Positions 10,061-21,849 of a stretch of DNA of 64,000 nucleotides are shown in pieces; position 1 is the first letter of the stretch; each line of letters begins with the position of its first letter. The stretch lies in contig CM066031.1 in the NCBI GenBank assembly GCA_033557465.1, forward strand, positions 1,233,033,312-1,233,097,311, written 5' to 3'. The position numbers and the translations under genes are program-made. The notes beneath the pieces were generated by a model, which made no database searches, had not been told where the DNA came from, and saw nothing but the letters and a program-made list of their open reading frames with translations. Source of the stretch: Ichthyophis bannanicus (Eukaryota > Chordata > Amphibia > Gymnophiona > Ichthyophiidae).

Positions 10061-10204
10061 TTTATTATTTGGAATTTCGGAGTTTACTTTTGAGGCAATT
10101 AGGTGCTTTCCTAGGGTCAGAAAATAGGAATTTCAGTGTATTTGTATCATGGAAAAAATTTGTGGCTTTTTAGCTGAATTCCATTCAATGACCCCAAACA
10201 AAAA

Positions 10205-10490
10205 TTTCTTAGCCCCTGCATCAACAACAGCATCATCCCCCAATTCTTCCAGCCATAGCAATAAGCTGCCTTCTGCTACCCCTGCATCAGAAACAGCAAC
10301 AGCATTGACTCCTCTTCTCTCAGTCTTAGCAACAGCCACCCTTCTTGTAGCCCCAGCATCAGGTTCAATTCTTCCAGCCCCTGAATCAGCCTCCTTTCTC
10401 CCAGCCCCCGTTCTTCCAGCCCCTGAATCATCCTCCCTTCTCCCAGTCCCCGTTCTTCTAGCCACTGTATCAGCCTCTCTCCCTTTTCCT
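10205..10490. repeat. C/T-rich minisatellite, about 50-bp units
   Basis: Degenerate units containing CCCGTTCTTCCAGCCCCTGAATCA alternate with CTCCCTTCTCCCAG. The long open frames on both strands here are by-products of the repeat and not genes. Confidence 0.65.
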
Positions 10491-10689
10491 ATCCCTATTA
10501 ACAGCCTCAGCATCACAAAGTGTCCTGTCCACCAAGGCACCCTATAATGTGCCCTATAGGGCACTTTATAGGGCACCTTATAGGGCGCTTTACAGGGCAC
10601 CTTATAGGATGCAATATAGGGTGCCTTATAGGGTACTTTATAGGGCGCCTATGAGGCATCTTAGGCTATGGCACTGTGAGGGTGTTTCT

Positions 10690-10830
10690 GCTGGCAGTAC
10701 TGATGCAAATGAAAAGGAAAAGCAGCAGACAGCATTCCAAAATAACACCACTGTGGGATCAAACCCATGACCTCTGCCCCCACAACCCTTGAAATAACCA
10801 GTGAACCACATTGCTACAATGTCTAACCCA
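10690..10830 (-). mobile_element. tRNA-derived SINE (copy B, inverted)
   Basis: Complement of a box B at about 10755-10766 and of the ACTGGTTAT tract near 10796. It resembles the plus-strand SINE at 4445-4612 and is on the opposite side of the minisatellite. Confidence 0.65.
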
Positions 10831-12284
10831 CTGCTGGCTGGCTACAGAAAGACTGCAGGTCACCACACAAACTGTCTGCTGTGTTTACCTGGATAGGGTA
10901 AACCCACCTGTACCCATGATGCACTGCACATGCAGATCAGCAGCCTACATCCGAACACAAGATGGGGTTTGCGCCTCTATAGCAACCCGGCCTGGTAGGA
11001 GGAACCGATCATGTGTGTTACTGGCACAGAGTAGCTATAGATCGTGACATTGCACGATCCCTGTTTCTCACCCTGAGGGTGAGGTGTGGGGCCCAGCACC
11101 AGGTCCGCAGGACCTGGCATGGCTGAGATAAATAGGCTGTGCTGCAGGTCCCCATCAGTGCTAGTGTGTGATGGGCAAGCCCAGTGGATACACCTGTGTC
11201 CATCTGTATGTCCCAGTCATGTCTAGGTCTTATAGATTATGATGCACACAGAATAGTGCATATCCTGTGTGGGTGCTATGGTCACCTGTTATAAGTGAAG
11301 GGTGATGTTTGGACCCCACAGCGGATTATGTAGCACCACCCAACTCACCCTCTGTGGGTCAGGGTGAGGTAGAGGATCCCTCACCAACAGATCCACATTC
11401 TACATCTCTGCAAGGGTGGCAGTAAAGGGGAATGGGCACCTTTCTGGCTAGTCATTGACGATCTGTATGCATCACATAGGGCAGTAGGCCTGGCAAAGCT
11501 CAGCTGCACCCCTACCCCTACCCCTACCCCTATCTGACATTCACCAGCTGAAGGCACAGTCAGTCTCCACCCTGCAAGGTGTTTTAGCCATACACATGCT
11601 AACTGCAGACAGTCTAGCTATCTAGTACATAGTGCATGTTCCTGGAGGAACTGTGTACACTCAAAACCGGGATGTGGGCACGCACACCAAGCAGGTATGT
11701 CCATGACTGGGCCCCAGAAAAAGCAACCCAGAAATACCACATGAGAAAAATACTGCACAGCACTATGGGGGAACCTAGCAATGCCGTGGTCACTGATCAG
11801 TCAGGGTGAGTGTGACCCCCCCTCACAGCATTACATGCTGTGGCCACCCTGTCCGTGCAGGTGGTGATCGGGCACTACAATGTACCAGCCATTGCCCTAT
11901 GCCCTGTGTAGCTGCTTCATGCCCAGGCCGCCCTGTCCGGGCCATACCCATTGTACCTTGCTCCTCATTAGACACATTGGCAGGCTAACACTGGAAACAG
12001 TGCAAGCATTGTGTGCTCAGGAAGATATAGGCAGCCACATAACACTGGATAGACATATGCACACTCCCACACCTATTTCAGCATTGTGCAAAGATAGCGG
12101 TGATTGGCAGCCCTGGCTGCCATACCAGTCCTGGGCACAGTGCAGGCATTGCTACAGTATGCAGGTGCTAGTATTGGTAGCTCCTGCTCTGCACAGGGCC
12201 CAACAGCCTGGCTCTCCGTGAGCCGCTGTATGGTGGGGCCTGTGGGTGTTCGTGTTTGTGCCCCTGTTGGCTGCTGCTCTGGGG

Positions 12285-12475
12285 CAGAGGTTCCCAACTC
12301 CAGTCCTGGTGGTCCAAACACGGTTCAGGTTTTCATGCTGTCCCTAATGAATATGCATGGATACATTTGCATACACTGTGGGCGGTGCATGTAAATGCAT
12401 TCCATGCATATTTATTGGGGACATCCTGACACCCTGAATGGTGTTTGGCCCTCCGGAACTGGGGTTGGGAAACTG
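12285..12475. mobile_element. hAT-like palindromic MITE (copy B)
   Basis: Starts CAGAGGTTCCCAACTCCAGT and ends with the inverted ACTGGGGTTGGGAAACTG; both arms contain CCAAACAC or its inverse. Flanks ctctgggg and ctctagtg look like a decayed 8-bp target duplication, which fits hAT. A fragment of the same family is at about 27478-27540. Confidence 0.7.
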
Positions 12476-12594
12476 CTCTAGTGATTGCACATGTTTATGA
12501 TGTCTGTGCTCTGTAGCGTAAACTATAGGCGTTTATGGCATGTTTATTTAATCTGCAATAAAGGTTTTGTCTTTGTGACCATGGTTTAGTACTG

Positions 12595-12735
12595 GGTAAA
12601 ATATGGGGACATGGTTTGCAGATGTCACAGCTGGGACTTGAACCTGTGTCCTTTTGCCTTTAGAACACAATGGCTGTGTGTACTGCTCCACACTGTTGCC
12701 ACAGAGGCAAGTCATTCCCTGGGGATACCATTACT
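12595..12735 (-). mobile_element. tRNA-derived SINE remnant (copy B)
   Basis: Minus-strand box-B-like CAGGTTCAAGTCCC at about 12633-12646. Counterpart of 8225-8385. Confidence 0.5.
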
Positions 12736-13523
12736 GTTCATCAGACAGACCTTGTCTGTTCCACTGCGGGCCACCCACCTGAATGGGGCTTGCTCTTGGT
12801 GTGCTGTGGACAGATGCTACTGCCCCCTCCACCACCAGCACCCCCTCCGCCACCATGCTGACATGCCCTTATGCCAGTGGTGCTGGTGGTGTGCAGTCCC
12901 AAGCCATCCAGTGTGCCTGTAGGTGGCTGCCTATGGTGCATGATATGGGTTAGGGGTGCCTACATAGACATCCACGCTTCCCCCTGGCACCGCCTGCCAA
13001 TATTATGTGCCCTTTGGGGTACTTGCTGAGTACTGTCCCCTGGGACACTGTGGGACACACACTCGTGGCCATGTTTGCCCTTGGTCAGTTGCTGTCTTGC
13101 TAGTTTTCTGCTTCTACATTCCTATGTGTCACCTAGGCATCTGCCTAGCCCACCCTGTGCCCCAGCTGCCCCACTGCATGTCCCGCCTGCAGCCCCCTGT
13201 ACCCATTTTCAGCCTCACAGTAATGCCTTCTCGTACTTGGGCACTATGATGTTGCTGCACCTGTATCACTACTATCAACTTTCTTGGTTTCCCTACCTTT
13301 GCTGCACATTACTGACTGAAATGGTCTCTCTCCCCTGCAAATGTGCCTCTAGCTCGAGGTTTTCACTGGTGCTAGCTTTCAGACCTTCATTTCACGGCAT
13401 TAGTGTGCATGGGGCCTCTCCCCACCCACTCTCTGCCCATTGACCCCTTCCCTCAGCCCCTGGGGAGCCTTACTCCACCCTCTGGGAAGCCTTAATCCTC
13501 CCTCTGCGCACCTTACCATCGCA

Positions 13524-13615
13524 GGATACATTATCACGTGATACGTGATGTTCTCACACGGTAATGAGCCATTATCACGCGATAACATCACATATCGCAC
13601 GATAACATCGCAGCT
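13524..13615. repeat. CG-rich palindromic cluster (copy B end)
   Basis: TTATCACGCGATAA and GCGATAACATC-type words, the diverged equivalent of 9347-9445. Several CpGs have become TpG or CpA relative to copy A. Confidence 0.65.
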
Positions 13616-13650
13616 GCTATGTTTGCTCCATTTAGTAAACATACTCCTGA

Positions 13651-14700
13651 ATAATTATAATAATACTTATGCAAACTACCTTGAAAAAGGAGCAACTTTG
13701 AGCTAATGTCTCAACAAAACATAACCTAACAGGATCTCAAAATTATATAGAGCTGTAATTGGTCAAAATTTGACCTTCTAGCATAACAGCTCCAAGTAGG
13801 GGAGGCCCAAGGGGGGTGCGGGGCCATGTGTGGAGACTCGGTGCGGGGCCTCATTTGCATAAGTGGCCTTATTTGCATAAATATTTGCATAATGTTACCA
13901 TACACTAACTTTTAGTAAACATGTCTCTTAATGAGTGTATGGATAAAGAAAGACTAAAAGATTTCTACATTACTATAATCCAGTGCCAACCGCCAGGCAC
14001 ATTAGGAACTACTACAAACGCTGCCCATTTAGAACCCATAGCAAACCCGCCGTATCCTGACAGCATTACCAGGACTCACAAAGCACCATACCCTACCTAT
14101 CAAAAGGCAACACTGCAAATATTAAACCAATACATTTCAGAGAATACTGGGGAAAGAGAACAAGTGGCAATGTCAAATAGGAATTACATAAATAGAATAC
14201 CTCAGCTCAGTTACACATGCAGAACATAGACCATCACCAAACAAGGAATCACAATTTAGAAACAGGAAGGCAATAATTAAACTGGGAACCCCAAAAGCCA
14301 AACTTGGAATGTACAACAACACTGTAGAAATAAAACTATAAATTAATTTCCTCTTGTACCAAACAAAGCGCAGACGTTAATGATGCACATTTCCCAGAGC
14401 TTTCATATTCCAGTTAATAAATTCAAAATAAAGAGATATCTTTCTACCTTTTGTGCATTTTTTTCAGTTGCAATTGCTCCAGCCACTTTCTTCTGGTTTC
14501 TTCATGTTTTCTGCTAACTGTCCATCGTCTGCTGTCCATTTGTTCTTTCTTCTCTCTTCTAGGTTTTTTTTTTTTCCATTCTCTCTCTCTACATCTGCTT
14601 TGACATACTAATCTTTCTCCATTTACTCTTTCCTCATTCCTATTTCATCCACACAAATTTTACCCCTCCATCCTCAATCCCCACTTACTCTCCCAATACC
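13651..14700. other. Unassigned, possible hAT-derived left part
   Basis: A/T-rich sequence with GGTGCGGGGCC blocks at 13815-13855 and repeated ATTTGCAT words, then pyrimidine-rich DNA from 14450. A 102-codon frame at 13921-14229 resembles nothing I know and has no coding signature. GCGGGGCC also appears beside the palindrome at 16390-16425, so 13800-16454 may be one degraded element. Confidence 0.35.
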
Positions 14701-15950
14701 CGGCCAATTGTAGATTTTTCATCCCTCCCACACAAAATATTTTTCCCCTCTCCATTTTACTCTCCCAGCCCCATCCCATTCTAATCCTCCCCCAACATCA
14801 GCTCCCTTCTAGTTCCAGTCTCACCCAGTATCCATTCCCTTCTAGTCCCTGCATCAGCCCATTTCCAGTCCTAGCCCCCCATCAACCCATTTCCAGTCCT
14901 AGCTCCCCCATCCATTTTCAGTCTGAGTCCCTTCATCAGCTCATTTCCAATCCTAGCCCCCATCAGCCCATTTCTAGTCATTTCCTAGCCCCACCATCAG
15001 CCCATGTCAAATCCTAGCTCCCCTCCACTCAGCCCAATTCCAGTCCAAGCCCCCCATGAGCCTACTTCCAGTTCTAGCCCCTCCATGAGTCCATTTCAAT
15101 TCAAGCCCCCACCACAGCCCATTTCCAATCTTAGCTCCCCCCAACAGCCCATTTCCAGTCCTATCCTAGCTGCTCCGTCAGCCCATTTTCAGTCCTAGCT
15201 CCCTTCCCTCACAGCCCATTTCCATTCCAAGCTCCCTCCCCATCAGCTATTTGCAGTTCAAGCCTCCCCTTCTACTCAGCCCATTTCCAGTCATAGCAAC
15301 CCCCCAACCCATTACCAGTCCTAGCCCCCCATCAACCCACTTCCAGTCCTAACCCCCCATAACCCCATTTTCAGTTTAAGCCCCCCCTATAACCCATTAC
15401 CAGTCCTAACCCCTCATCAGCCCACTTCCAGTGTTAACCCCATCAGCCCATTTCCAGTCAGCCCCCCATAGCTCATTGCCAGTCCTAACCCCCCATCAGC
15501 CCACAGCCCATTACCAGTCCTAACCACATCAGCCCTCCTCAAATCCTAACCCCTCCCCATCAGCCCATTTCCTGTCCTAGCCCCCAATAGCCCATTATCA
15601 GTCCTAACCCCCACATAGCCCATTAGCAGTCCTAACCCCCCATCACCCCATTTCCAGACAGCCCCCATCAGCCCACAGCCCATTACCAGTCTTAACCCCC
15701 CCCATAGCCCATTACCAGTCCTAACCCCCCCCAACAGCCCACTACCAGTCCTAACCCCCCCCAACAGCCCACAGCCCATTACCCTTCCTAACCCCTCCCC
15801 ATCAGCCCATTTCCTGTCCTAGCCCCCCCCCATAGCCCATTATCAGTCCTAACCCCCCCATAGCCCATTACCAGTCCTAACCCCCCATCGCCCCATTTCC
15901 AGACAGCCCCCATCAGCCCATTGCCAGTCTTAACCGCCCCCCCCCCATCG
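14700..15950. repeat. C-rich minisatellite, about 28-bp unit
   Basis: More than thirty degenerate units around CCCATTTCCAGTCCTA followed by AGCCCCCCATCAG. The plus strand is strongly C-rich and G is scarce. Open frames on both strands are repeat artefacts. Confidence 0.85.
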
Positions 15951-15958
15951 GCTTATGG

Positions 15959-16365
15959 CAAAATTAAAAAAAAAAAAAAAGCTGGCTCTGGCTGCTGCTG
16001 CTGCCGCAGTCGCGGCAGCGGCAGAATGAAGTGTCCTGCGGGGCCTCCTCTGCTCGCTGAGCCCCTCTGCAAGGGCTTTCAGATTCGCGAAGGGAGAGTG
16101 TCTCCATCGCATCTCTGTTAAGCCCGCAGGGGCTAATGGGAAATTTCCCATCTGCCCCTTTAGACGCGAGGGGCTGATGGGAAATTTCCCATTAGCCCCT
16201 GCGGGCTTAACAGAGACGTGAGGGAGACACTCTCCCTTCGCGAATCTGAAAGCCCTTGCAGAGGGGCTCAGCGAGCAGAGGAGGCCCCGCGGGACACTTC
16301 ATTCTGCTGCTGCCGCGGCGGCAGTGGCAGCAGCCAGAGCCAGCTTTTTTTTAAATGTAATTTTA
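15959..16365. repeat. Near-perfect 0.4-kb palindrome
   Basis: Arms of about 170-180 bp run from AGCTGGCTCTGGCTGCTGCTG (from 15980) through CTCCCTTCGCGAA-type sequence to the centre at about 16150-16185, then back to CCAGAGCCAGC (ending about 16345). Only a few mismatches separate the arms. Flanking poly(A) at 15964-15980 is partly mirrored by T/A runs at 16346-16372. GC-rich, with trinucleotide GCTGCT runs. It could fold as a long hairpin. Confidence 0.85.
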
Positions 16366-16397
16366 AAAAAAGCAGAATGTTCTTTGCGCGGGGCCCC

Positions 16398-16454
16398 CTG
16401 AAACGCGGGGCCCTTTGCAAAAAACATTCTTGCTCAATGGACGGGCCGGCCCTG
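16398..16454 (-). mobile_element. Probable hAT transposon end
   Basis: Read on the minus strand from 16454, the sequence begins CAGGGCCGGCCC, a start typical of non-autonomous hAT elements, followed by GGGGCCC blocks. No opposite end with the same repeat was found. Confidence 0.4.
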
Positions 16455-16456
16455 GC

Positions 16457-17043
16457 TCCAAGAGACTTGCACTACAACGCTCAGATATCATCATCGAACC
16501 TGTCGAGTAGATACAAACAGCCTTGGTAATTCACAGTTAACCTTAATACTTAACATTCATAAACACATAAAAAAGGCAAAATGCAATACAACACAAAACC
16601 TAACACAATATTTTGTTTCGATAAGCATCAGGGGAATTACATTACCAAACTGAAACACCTATAGTTCAAAATATCCAGAGTCACAGTAGAGCAAACCAGT
16701 TCACCTATTGGTTTAACCCTACATGTGGATGTGGATGTTTAAACTTAAGTCCATTGAACCTGTAGGGTTAAACCAATTGGTGAATTGGTTTGCTCTACTG
16801 TGACTCTGACCAGGTGACCATATGGGGGCTGGTTTTATAAGAAGGAGCTATTGAACTATACTGTAGGTGTTTCAGCTTGGAGATGCAATATTGTGTTGGG
16901 TTTTATATTGTATTGCATTTTGCCTTTTTGATGTGTTTATGAATGTCAGGTATTAAGGTTAACTGTGAATTATCAAAGTTGTTTGTATCTTCTTGACAGG
17001 TTCGATGATAAAATCTGAGCGTTCTAGTACAAGTTTCTTGAGG
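16457..17043. repeat. Long imperfect inverted repeat (foldback)
   Basis: The left arm begins CAAGAGACTTGCACTAC and the right arm ends GTACAAGTTTCTTGAGG. Shared arm blocks include ATCATCGAACCTGTC, GATACAAACA, CACAGTTAACCTTAATA and AGAGTCACAGTAGAGCAAACC. The apex lies near 16718-16765. Indels of about 30-60 bp differ between arms. Either a MITE with very long inverted repeats or two opposed copies. Confidence 0.8.
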
Positions 17044-17066
17044 CTGTTATGGTTTCTTTACCATTA

Positions 17067-17178
17067 TGATCTTAGACAAGTCACTTCATCCTCCATTGCC
17101 TCAGATACAAACTTGGTTTATAAGCCTTCCTGGAATAGGAAAATACCTACTATGCATGAATGTTGTTCAACATGAGCT
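17067..17178 (+). mobile_element. CORE-type SINE 3' part
   Basis: GACAAGTCACTTCATCCTCC, ATTGCCTCAGATACAAACTT and TAAGCCTTCCTGGAATAGG match, with changes, the body of the minus-strand SINE at 31945-32130. The tRNA head is missing. Confidence 0.6.
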
Positions 17179-17179
17179 A

Positions 17180-17400
17180 GATCCACAACCCATTCCATGT
17201 CTGTGATATTGTCAATGCCATGCCTTGACATTTTTAATCTCCCAGCTGTCTTCTTGAAGTCAGAGGTTAAGAAGCAGAGCAAGAAGTTCAGCTCATCAGC
17301 GAGCATACTAAAGTCATTAATAAATCAATTTATCCCATAGAAAAATCTCTTGTGTGATCTGAAGCTGACAAGGAAACATTTGGAGAAAAGGATGGATGTT
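17180..17400. repeat. Unclassified repeat, copy 1
   Basis: Shares AGCAGAGCAAGAAG, ACTAAAGTCATTAATAAAT and GATCTGAAGCTG in order with 31430-31600. No terminal repeats or protein signature seen. Confidence 0.5.
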
Positions 17401-19929
17401 GAAAACAAGAAAGGTAGACTAACCTGTCACACTTTGGAAAAATCCCTACAAGTGCCAGCAGAGAATATTAATAGCGCAGAGTTATAAGCAAGCTGCAACT
17501 AAGCTGCAACCAAGTGAGATTTCTCCAAACAAAAGAACTTTGACCAAGTAGCTCAAATGAAATGCACTTATAAATTGGATTTGTTAGGAGCTCTCAGTCA
17601 GCAATTCACATTTCGGAAAACACAGAGAAGCTTATGACCTATTTGATACCAATCACCATTTGCAAAATACCTCCTAAATGCGGTAGAGTTATTGTTTTTA
17701 TTCTACTTTTCAAAAGTGTGGAGTCACCCAGTTCTGCTGAACTCCAGAAGATATAGATTAGAAGCTTTGAAAGCGTTCTGAAAGGTATGTCTGTTGAAGA
17801 AGATAACACCACTCCGTCCCCAAAAGACTGCATGATGAGACTTGAGTTGCATTCTCCAGCATTAATGATCATTTCACAGATGCTAAAGCCACACATGGAG
17901 CATTAAACATTTTTTATATATGCATTAAATAAATCATTTCTGCATCTATACATTTCTGTGTGACAAAACTGTATATAGGTTTGTGCCCGCAATTTCACTG
18001 ATGCTGATTCCGAAATAAAAAGCAGATTACACTAGGTTGCACACCGTCACATCTTTCTTTATACTTGGCTGAGGAGCTGATGTACGAAATTGCCAATCAC
18101 TTTGCAACTGTGATAATGTGGGAAACCAACAAACAGCACTTGCTCTATTCTTTGCTTGTGATGACATTCACAAAACTTAGGATAAATTGTTACTGAAATG
18201 AAAAATCAGGCAAATCAGCTAATTAGCGATTTAGCAGTGGCAGAAGTTGGTGCAAACTTTTTCTTACATTTGAAATCACCTGCAAAATATAGCTACAGCT
18301 CAGAGAGGTATCATTAAAGATATTTTTTTTTTTGCATGAAACAATTCAAATATGATTTAAATGAGATGGAAATGTACAACATTTTTCATATGTTACCTGT
18401 ATGCTAACCATAATGCATGTTTTTTCACCGTAACATGCAGAATTTTAGCATAGGTCCCATATTATTCAGTGGGACCTTGTTGCTAATAACATCCTGTAAT
18501 GGTGAATTAATACAAGTTAACACTAGTACACCCTAAATATGCTAGAAGCAATGACAGTTCAGAAGCATAAGCATGGGCTATAAAAATGTGCTTATGCCAA
18601 ATGTAGATATGGGATAGTACTGTGGACATCACTCTGGGTGATATGCAATATTATGGTGGTCAGCAGCACCAGAACTATGTGGCACATTTACTAAAGGACA
18701 CTCTGATGTTATGCCTAATGTACCCATAAGGCACAAAACCATGGTGTGTTAGGACAATACCACAGTGTTAACTTTGAGGAGCACGGAAAGCATATTCCTA
18801 GCAGTTACTACAGTGCATGCAGCCCTGTCACGGCACTCGAAGAGTGATTGCAGGTGCACTCAACGCCACCTATAGAGGTGATGTTGACTGCACCTGTGCT
18901 ACTAACTTGAGTTGCATTGCAGGTGCTTGCCCTACCCACTTTCCACCCCTAAACATACTGGCAGCAATCCTAATGCAGCATGGACAGTACCATAATCCAG
19001 TGGCACTGTCATGGCCCTGTGCTCGCTGTCACCATAGTCCAACATGCTGATAGCAAATGCCTTTTAGTAGAAGACCCCCTAAATGTTATGGCATCCAAAG
19101 CACCACTGTGCAAAATAACGGTGCAGTGCCCCTTCCCTCCCCCAAAGGCTAGGGGCCCACATCCATTGATAGATTGTGCCAAGGACAAGAGCCTGTTTGC
19201 TCCACCCTAGTTTTGGCCCTGGGGGGTCAGCCTTATCATTCAACTCTGAATTCAACATCACTAGCTCTTAAGCCGATATGTATATGTGTTATCAGATCCA
19301 AAAGAAATCTGTTGCCTCAACAACATTTCCTTCCATGAAAATTTGTAATTACTGTGGAAAACCACAGCCATGTATAATCACATCCTGCTATAGAAGAACA
19401 ATGCCCCTCTTATGGAAAAATGGATACATTTTCTTGCAGATCTAAGCACGTGTGGCCATTGGTTCCACCATTACTGGATTTTCCTACTGATTCTCTTGAG
19501 GGGTATAACAGCCAGAACCTCACGTCACAAGCCATGTTCAAGCCACACCACAAACACCATTACGCTTGTAGACACATCCTGAACAAGGCAGGATATTAGC
19601 AGCATCATACAATGTCAATTATTTTTGTGATCCTTGATCTCTGCATAGATTCCAACAACATATATATTTTGGCCTCCAAATATGCCACAGAGTGTACACC
19701 ATTAGCTACTGAAACTATAGACTTACAGTCCATTCATATGATGCAATGTGGTGAACCACCATGGCCACAGCATCATTCAACTTCACCCATAACACAGATG
19801 ACCCCAGAACACGAAAACACTGTAGGAGGGACTAATTATATTTAAGTGTTGATTTTACAGTATATATTAGACAACTATAAAGAACGTTTAACTCCGTGGC
19901 TTGAGATACTGATGCTTCTGGTCATATTT
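17401..19929. other. No gene seen
   Basis: A/T-rich, unassigned. GGTCCCATATTATTCAGTGG at 18454-18474 is self-complementary and resembles the middle of the MITE at 27965-28092, so a degraded relative may lie at about 18400-18520. Frames here are short and without domains. Confidence 0.4.
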
Positions 19930-20410
19930 ATACTGGTGCTTCTGGTCATATTACTACCACTACTACTATTTATCATTTGTATAGTGCTACAAGGCATACA
20001 CGATGCTGTACATGGACAAGTAAAAGACAATCCCTGCACATCAGAGCTTGCAATCTAATTAAGACAGACCACACAACAACAATAGATAACTAGGGTAATT
20101 CCAGGGTGAATGACAAGATACAGAGAGGTGATAAACAGGAAAATAAGGAGATTAGGATCCAAATGCAGCCATGTAGAGGTGGAATTTTAGCCTGGAATTG
20201 ATTAAGGCTAGAGAAGGAGCCTGGCATACTAACTTGGATAGTTTGTTCCAAGCATATGGAGCAGCAAGATCAAATGAAGGAAGTCTGGAGCTGGCAGTGG
20301 CAGAGAAGGGCACAGATAAAAGGTATCTGACAGATAAATGGAGTTCCCAAGGAGGGATGTAAGGAGTGATAAGAGAGGAGAGGTATCAAGGAGCTACAGA
20401 ATGTATACAC

Positions 20411-20800
20411 TTATAAGTCAGAAGGAGAAGTTTGAATTGAATGTGGAAATGGATAGGGAGCTAGTGAAGTGACTTGAGAAGAGGGGCTATGTGAGCATAG
20501 CGAGACTGGATGAAGATTAGCTGTGCAGCTGAGTTTTGAATGAATGATGGGGAGAGAGATGATTCTGAGGCAGACCAGCAAGGAAGAGATTTCACTATAG
20601 TCTAGAAAGGAGATGATTAAAGGGCGGATAAATGTCTTAGTAGTGTGTTCAAAAAGGAAGGGACAAATTTTGCTGATGTTGCAGAGGAAGAAACGGTAGG
20701 TTTTAGTTATCTGTTGGATGTGCTCAGAGAAGGAGAAAGAAGAATCAAAGATGTTCCCAAGGTTGTGAGTTGAGGAAAAAGGGAGAAGTTTGTTATCCAC
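20411..20800 (-). pseudogene. LINE RT C-terminal region
   Basis: Continues the RT at 20707-21528 in another frame: [28 protein letters not shown] and ISFLDY correspond to the region after the RT palm in CR1/L2-type ORF2. A frameshift between about 20707 and 20800 separates the two pieces. Confidence 0.7.
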
Positions 20801-21528
20801 AGAGATAGAGAAAGGAGGAGGGGGGTTGTGGCTTTAGTGGGAAAGATAAGCAGCTCTATTTTAGCCATGTTCAATTTCTGATGGCAGTAGAACATCCAGG
20901 CAGCAACATCAGATAAACTGGTTGAGATACAGGCATGGATTCCTGGAGAGATTTCAGGTGTAGAGAGGTAAATTTGAGAGTCATCAGCATAAAGATGATA
21001 CTGAAAACAATGGGAGGAGATGAGTACACCAAGGGACTGAGTGTAGAGAGAGAAGAGGAGAGGTCCTAAGACAGAGCCCTGAGATACTCCGACTGGGAGT
21101 GGGATGGGTGTAGAGGAGGATCCATCAAAATATACACTAAAGGTGCAATGGGAGAGATAAGAAGAAAACCAGGCCAGAACAGTGTCCCTACAACCAAGAG
21201 AGAACAAGGTATCAAGGAGAAGGTTGTGATCGACAGTGTCTAAAGCAGCAGAAAGTTCAAGAAGAATGAGGATTGAGTAGAGGCCCTTGGATTTGGCAAG
21301 AAACAAGTTATTAGAGACTTTGGCAAAAGCAGTTTCTGTAAAATATAGAGGATGAAATCCAGATTGCAATGGATCCAGAAGGTCTTGAGAGGACAGGAAG
21401 TTCACACAACAGCACTGAACAGCATTTCTGAGGCATTTAGAAGCAAAGGGGAGGAGGGATATGGGCCAATAATTAGGACAGGTAGGGTCTAGTGAAGGTT
21501 TTTTTGAGGAGGGGTGTACCAATAGCAT
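20707..21528 (-). pseudogene. LINE reverse transcriptase core
   Basis: Reverse transcriptase that would copy the element RNA at a nicked target. Visible motifs: [13 protein letters not shown] (degenerate fingers motif), [11 protein letters not shown] (palm A, aspartate kept), [16 protein letters not shown] (motif B), [13 protein letters not shown] (motif C with both aspartates). The frame is open for 273 codons, but upstream and downstream parts lie in other frames, so the gene is broken. Confidence 0.85.
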
Positions 21529-21615
21529 GTTTGAAGGCTGCAGGAACAGTTACAATGGAAAGCAACAGGTTGAGGATATAACAGATGGAAGGGATAACAG
21601 CAGAAAAGATAAAGC

Positions 21616-21849
21616 TTAGTAGACATGTGGGAATGGGATCAGAGGAACAGGTAGTAAGTTTGGTGGAGAAGAAAGGATGAGCGGTTTCCTCCTCAGTGAT
21701 TTTAGAAAGGAAGAAAGGCTCTGATGGAAGGATTTGGGAGTATAAAAAGGGAAGGGGGTGGAGGTGATACTAATCTTGTGGACTTTATCATGGAAATAGT
21801 CAGCCAGAGTCTGTGCAGAAAGAGAAGGAGGTATTGGAGGTGAAGGCAC
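21616..21849 (-). pseudogene. LINE endonuclease-RT linker remnant
   Basis: QTLADYFHDKVHKI corresponds to the conserved linker between the APE endonuclease and RT of CR1/L2-type LINEs. Same orientation as the RT, different frame. Confidence 0.6.

Larger units (their letters stand above)
10530..13650. repeat. Long non-coding repeat, copy B
   Basis: Direct counterpart of copy A without the two later insertions. Contains the TATAGGG minisatellite (10530-10660), an inverted SINE (10690-10830), a hAT-like MITE (12285-12475), another SINE (12595-12735) and the CG-rich palindromic end (13524-13615). The right end reads TTTAGTAAACATACTCC. A short (ACCCCT)4 array lies near 11508-11533. No protein-coding content seen. 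Confidence 0.7.

Noticed and set aside
10133..10600. Open frames of 155 and 132 codons on both strands
   Set aside because: They read through a C/T-rich minisatellite and the TATAGGG array, giving repetitive peptides. Not genes.
11505..11535. Telomere-like (ACCCCT)n
   Set aside because: Only four units and not the vertebrate CCCTAA hexamer; a simple repeat.
13921..14229. 102-codon frame with ATG
   Set aside because: No recognisable domain, no flanking splice or promoter context, and lies in repeat-derived DNA.
15546..15779. Gly-rich 77-codon frame
   Set aside because: Translation of the C-rich minisatellite.
14700..15950. CRISPR-like regular repeats
   Set aside because: Units are adjacent and degenerate without unique spacers, in a vertebrate genome.
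19846..20058. Hydrophobic 70-codon frame that looks like a membrane protein
   Set aside because: It overlaps the antisense of a LINE 3' UTR and its (TAG)n tail.
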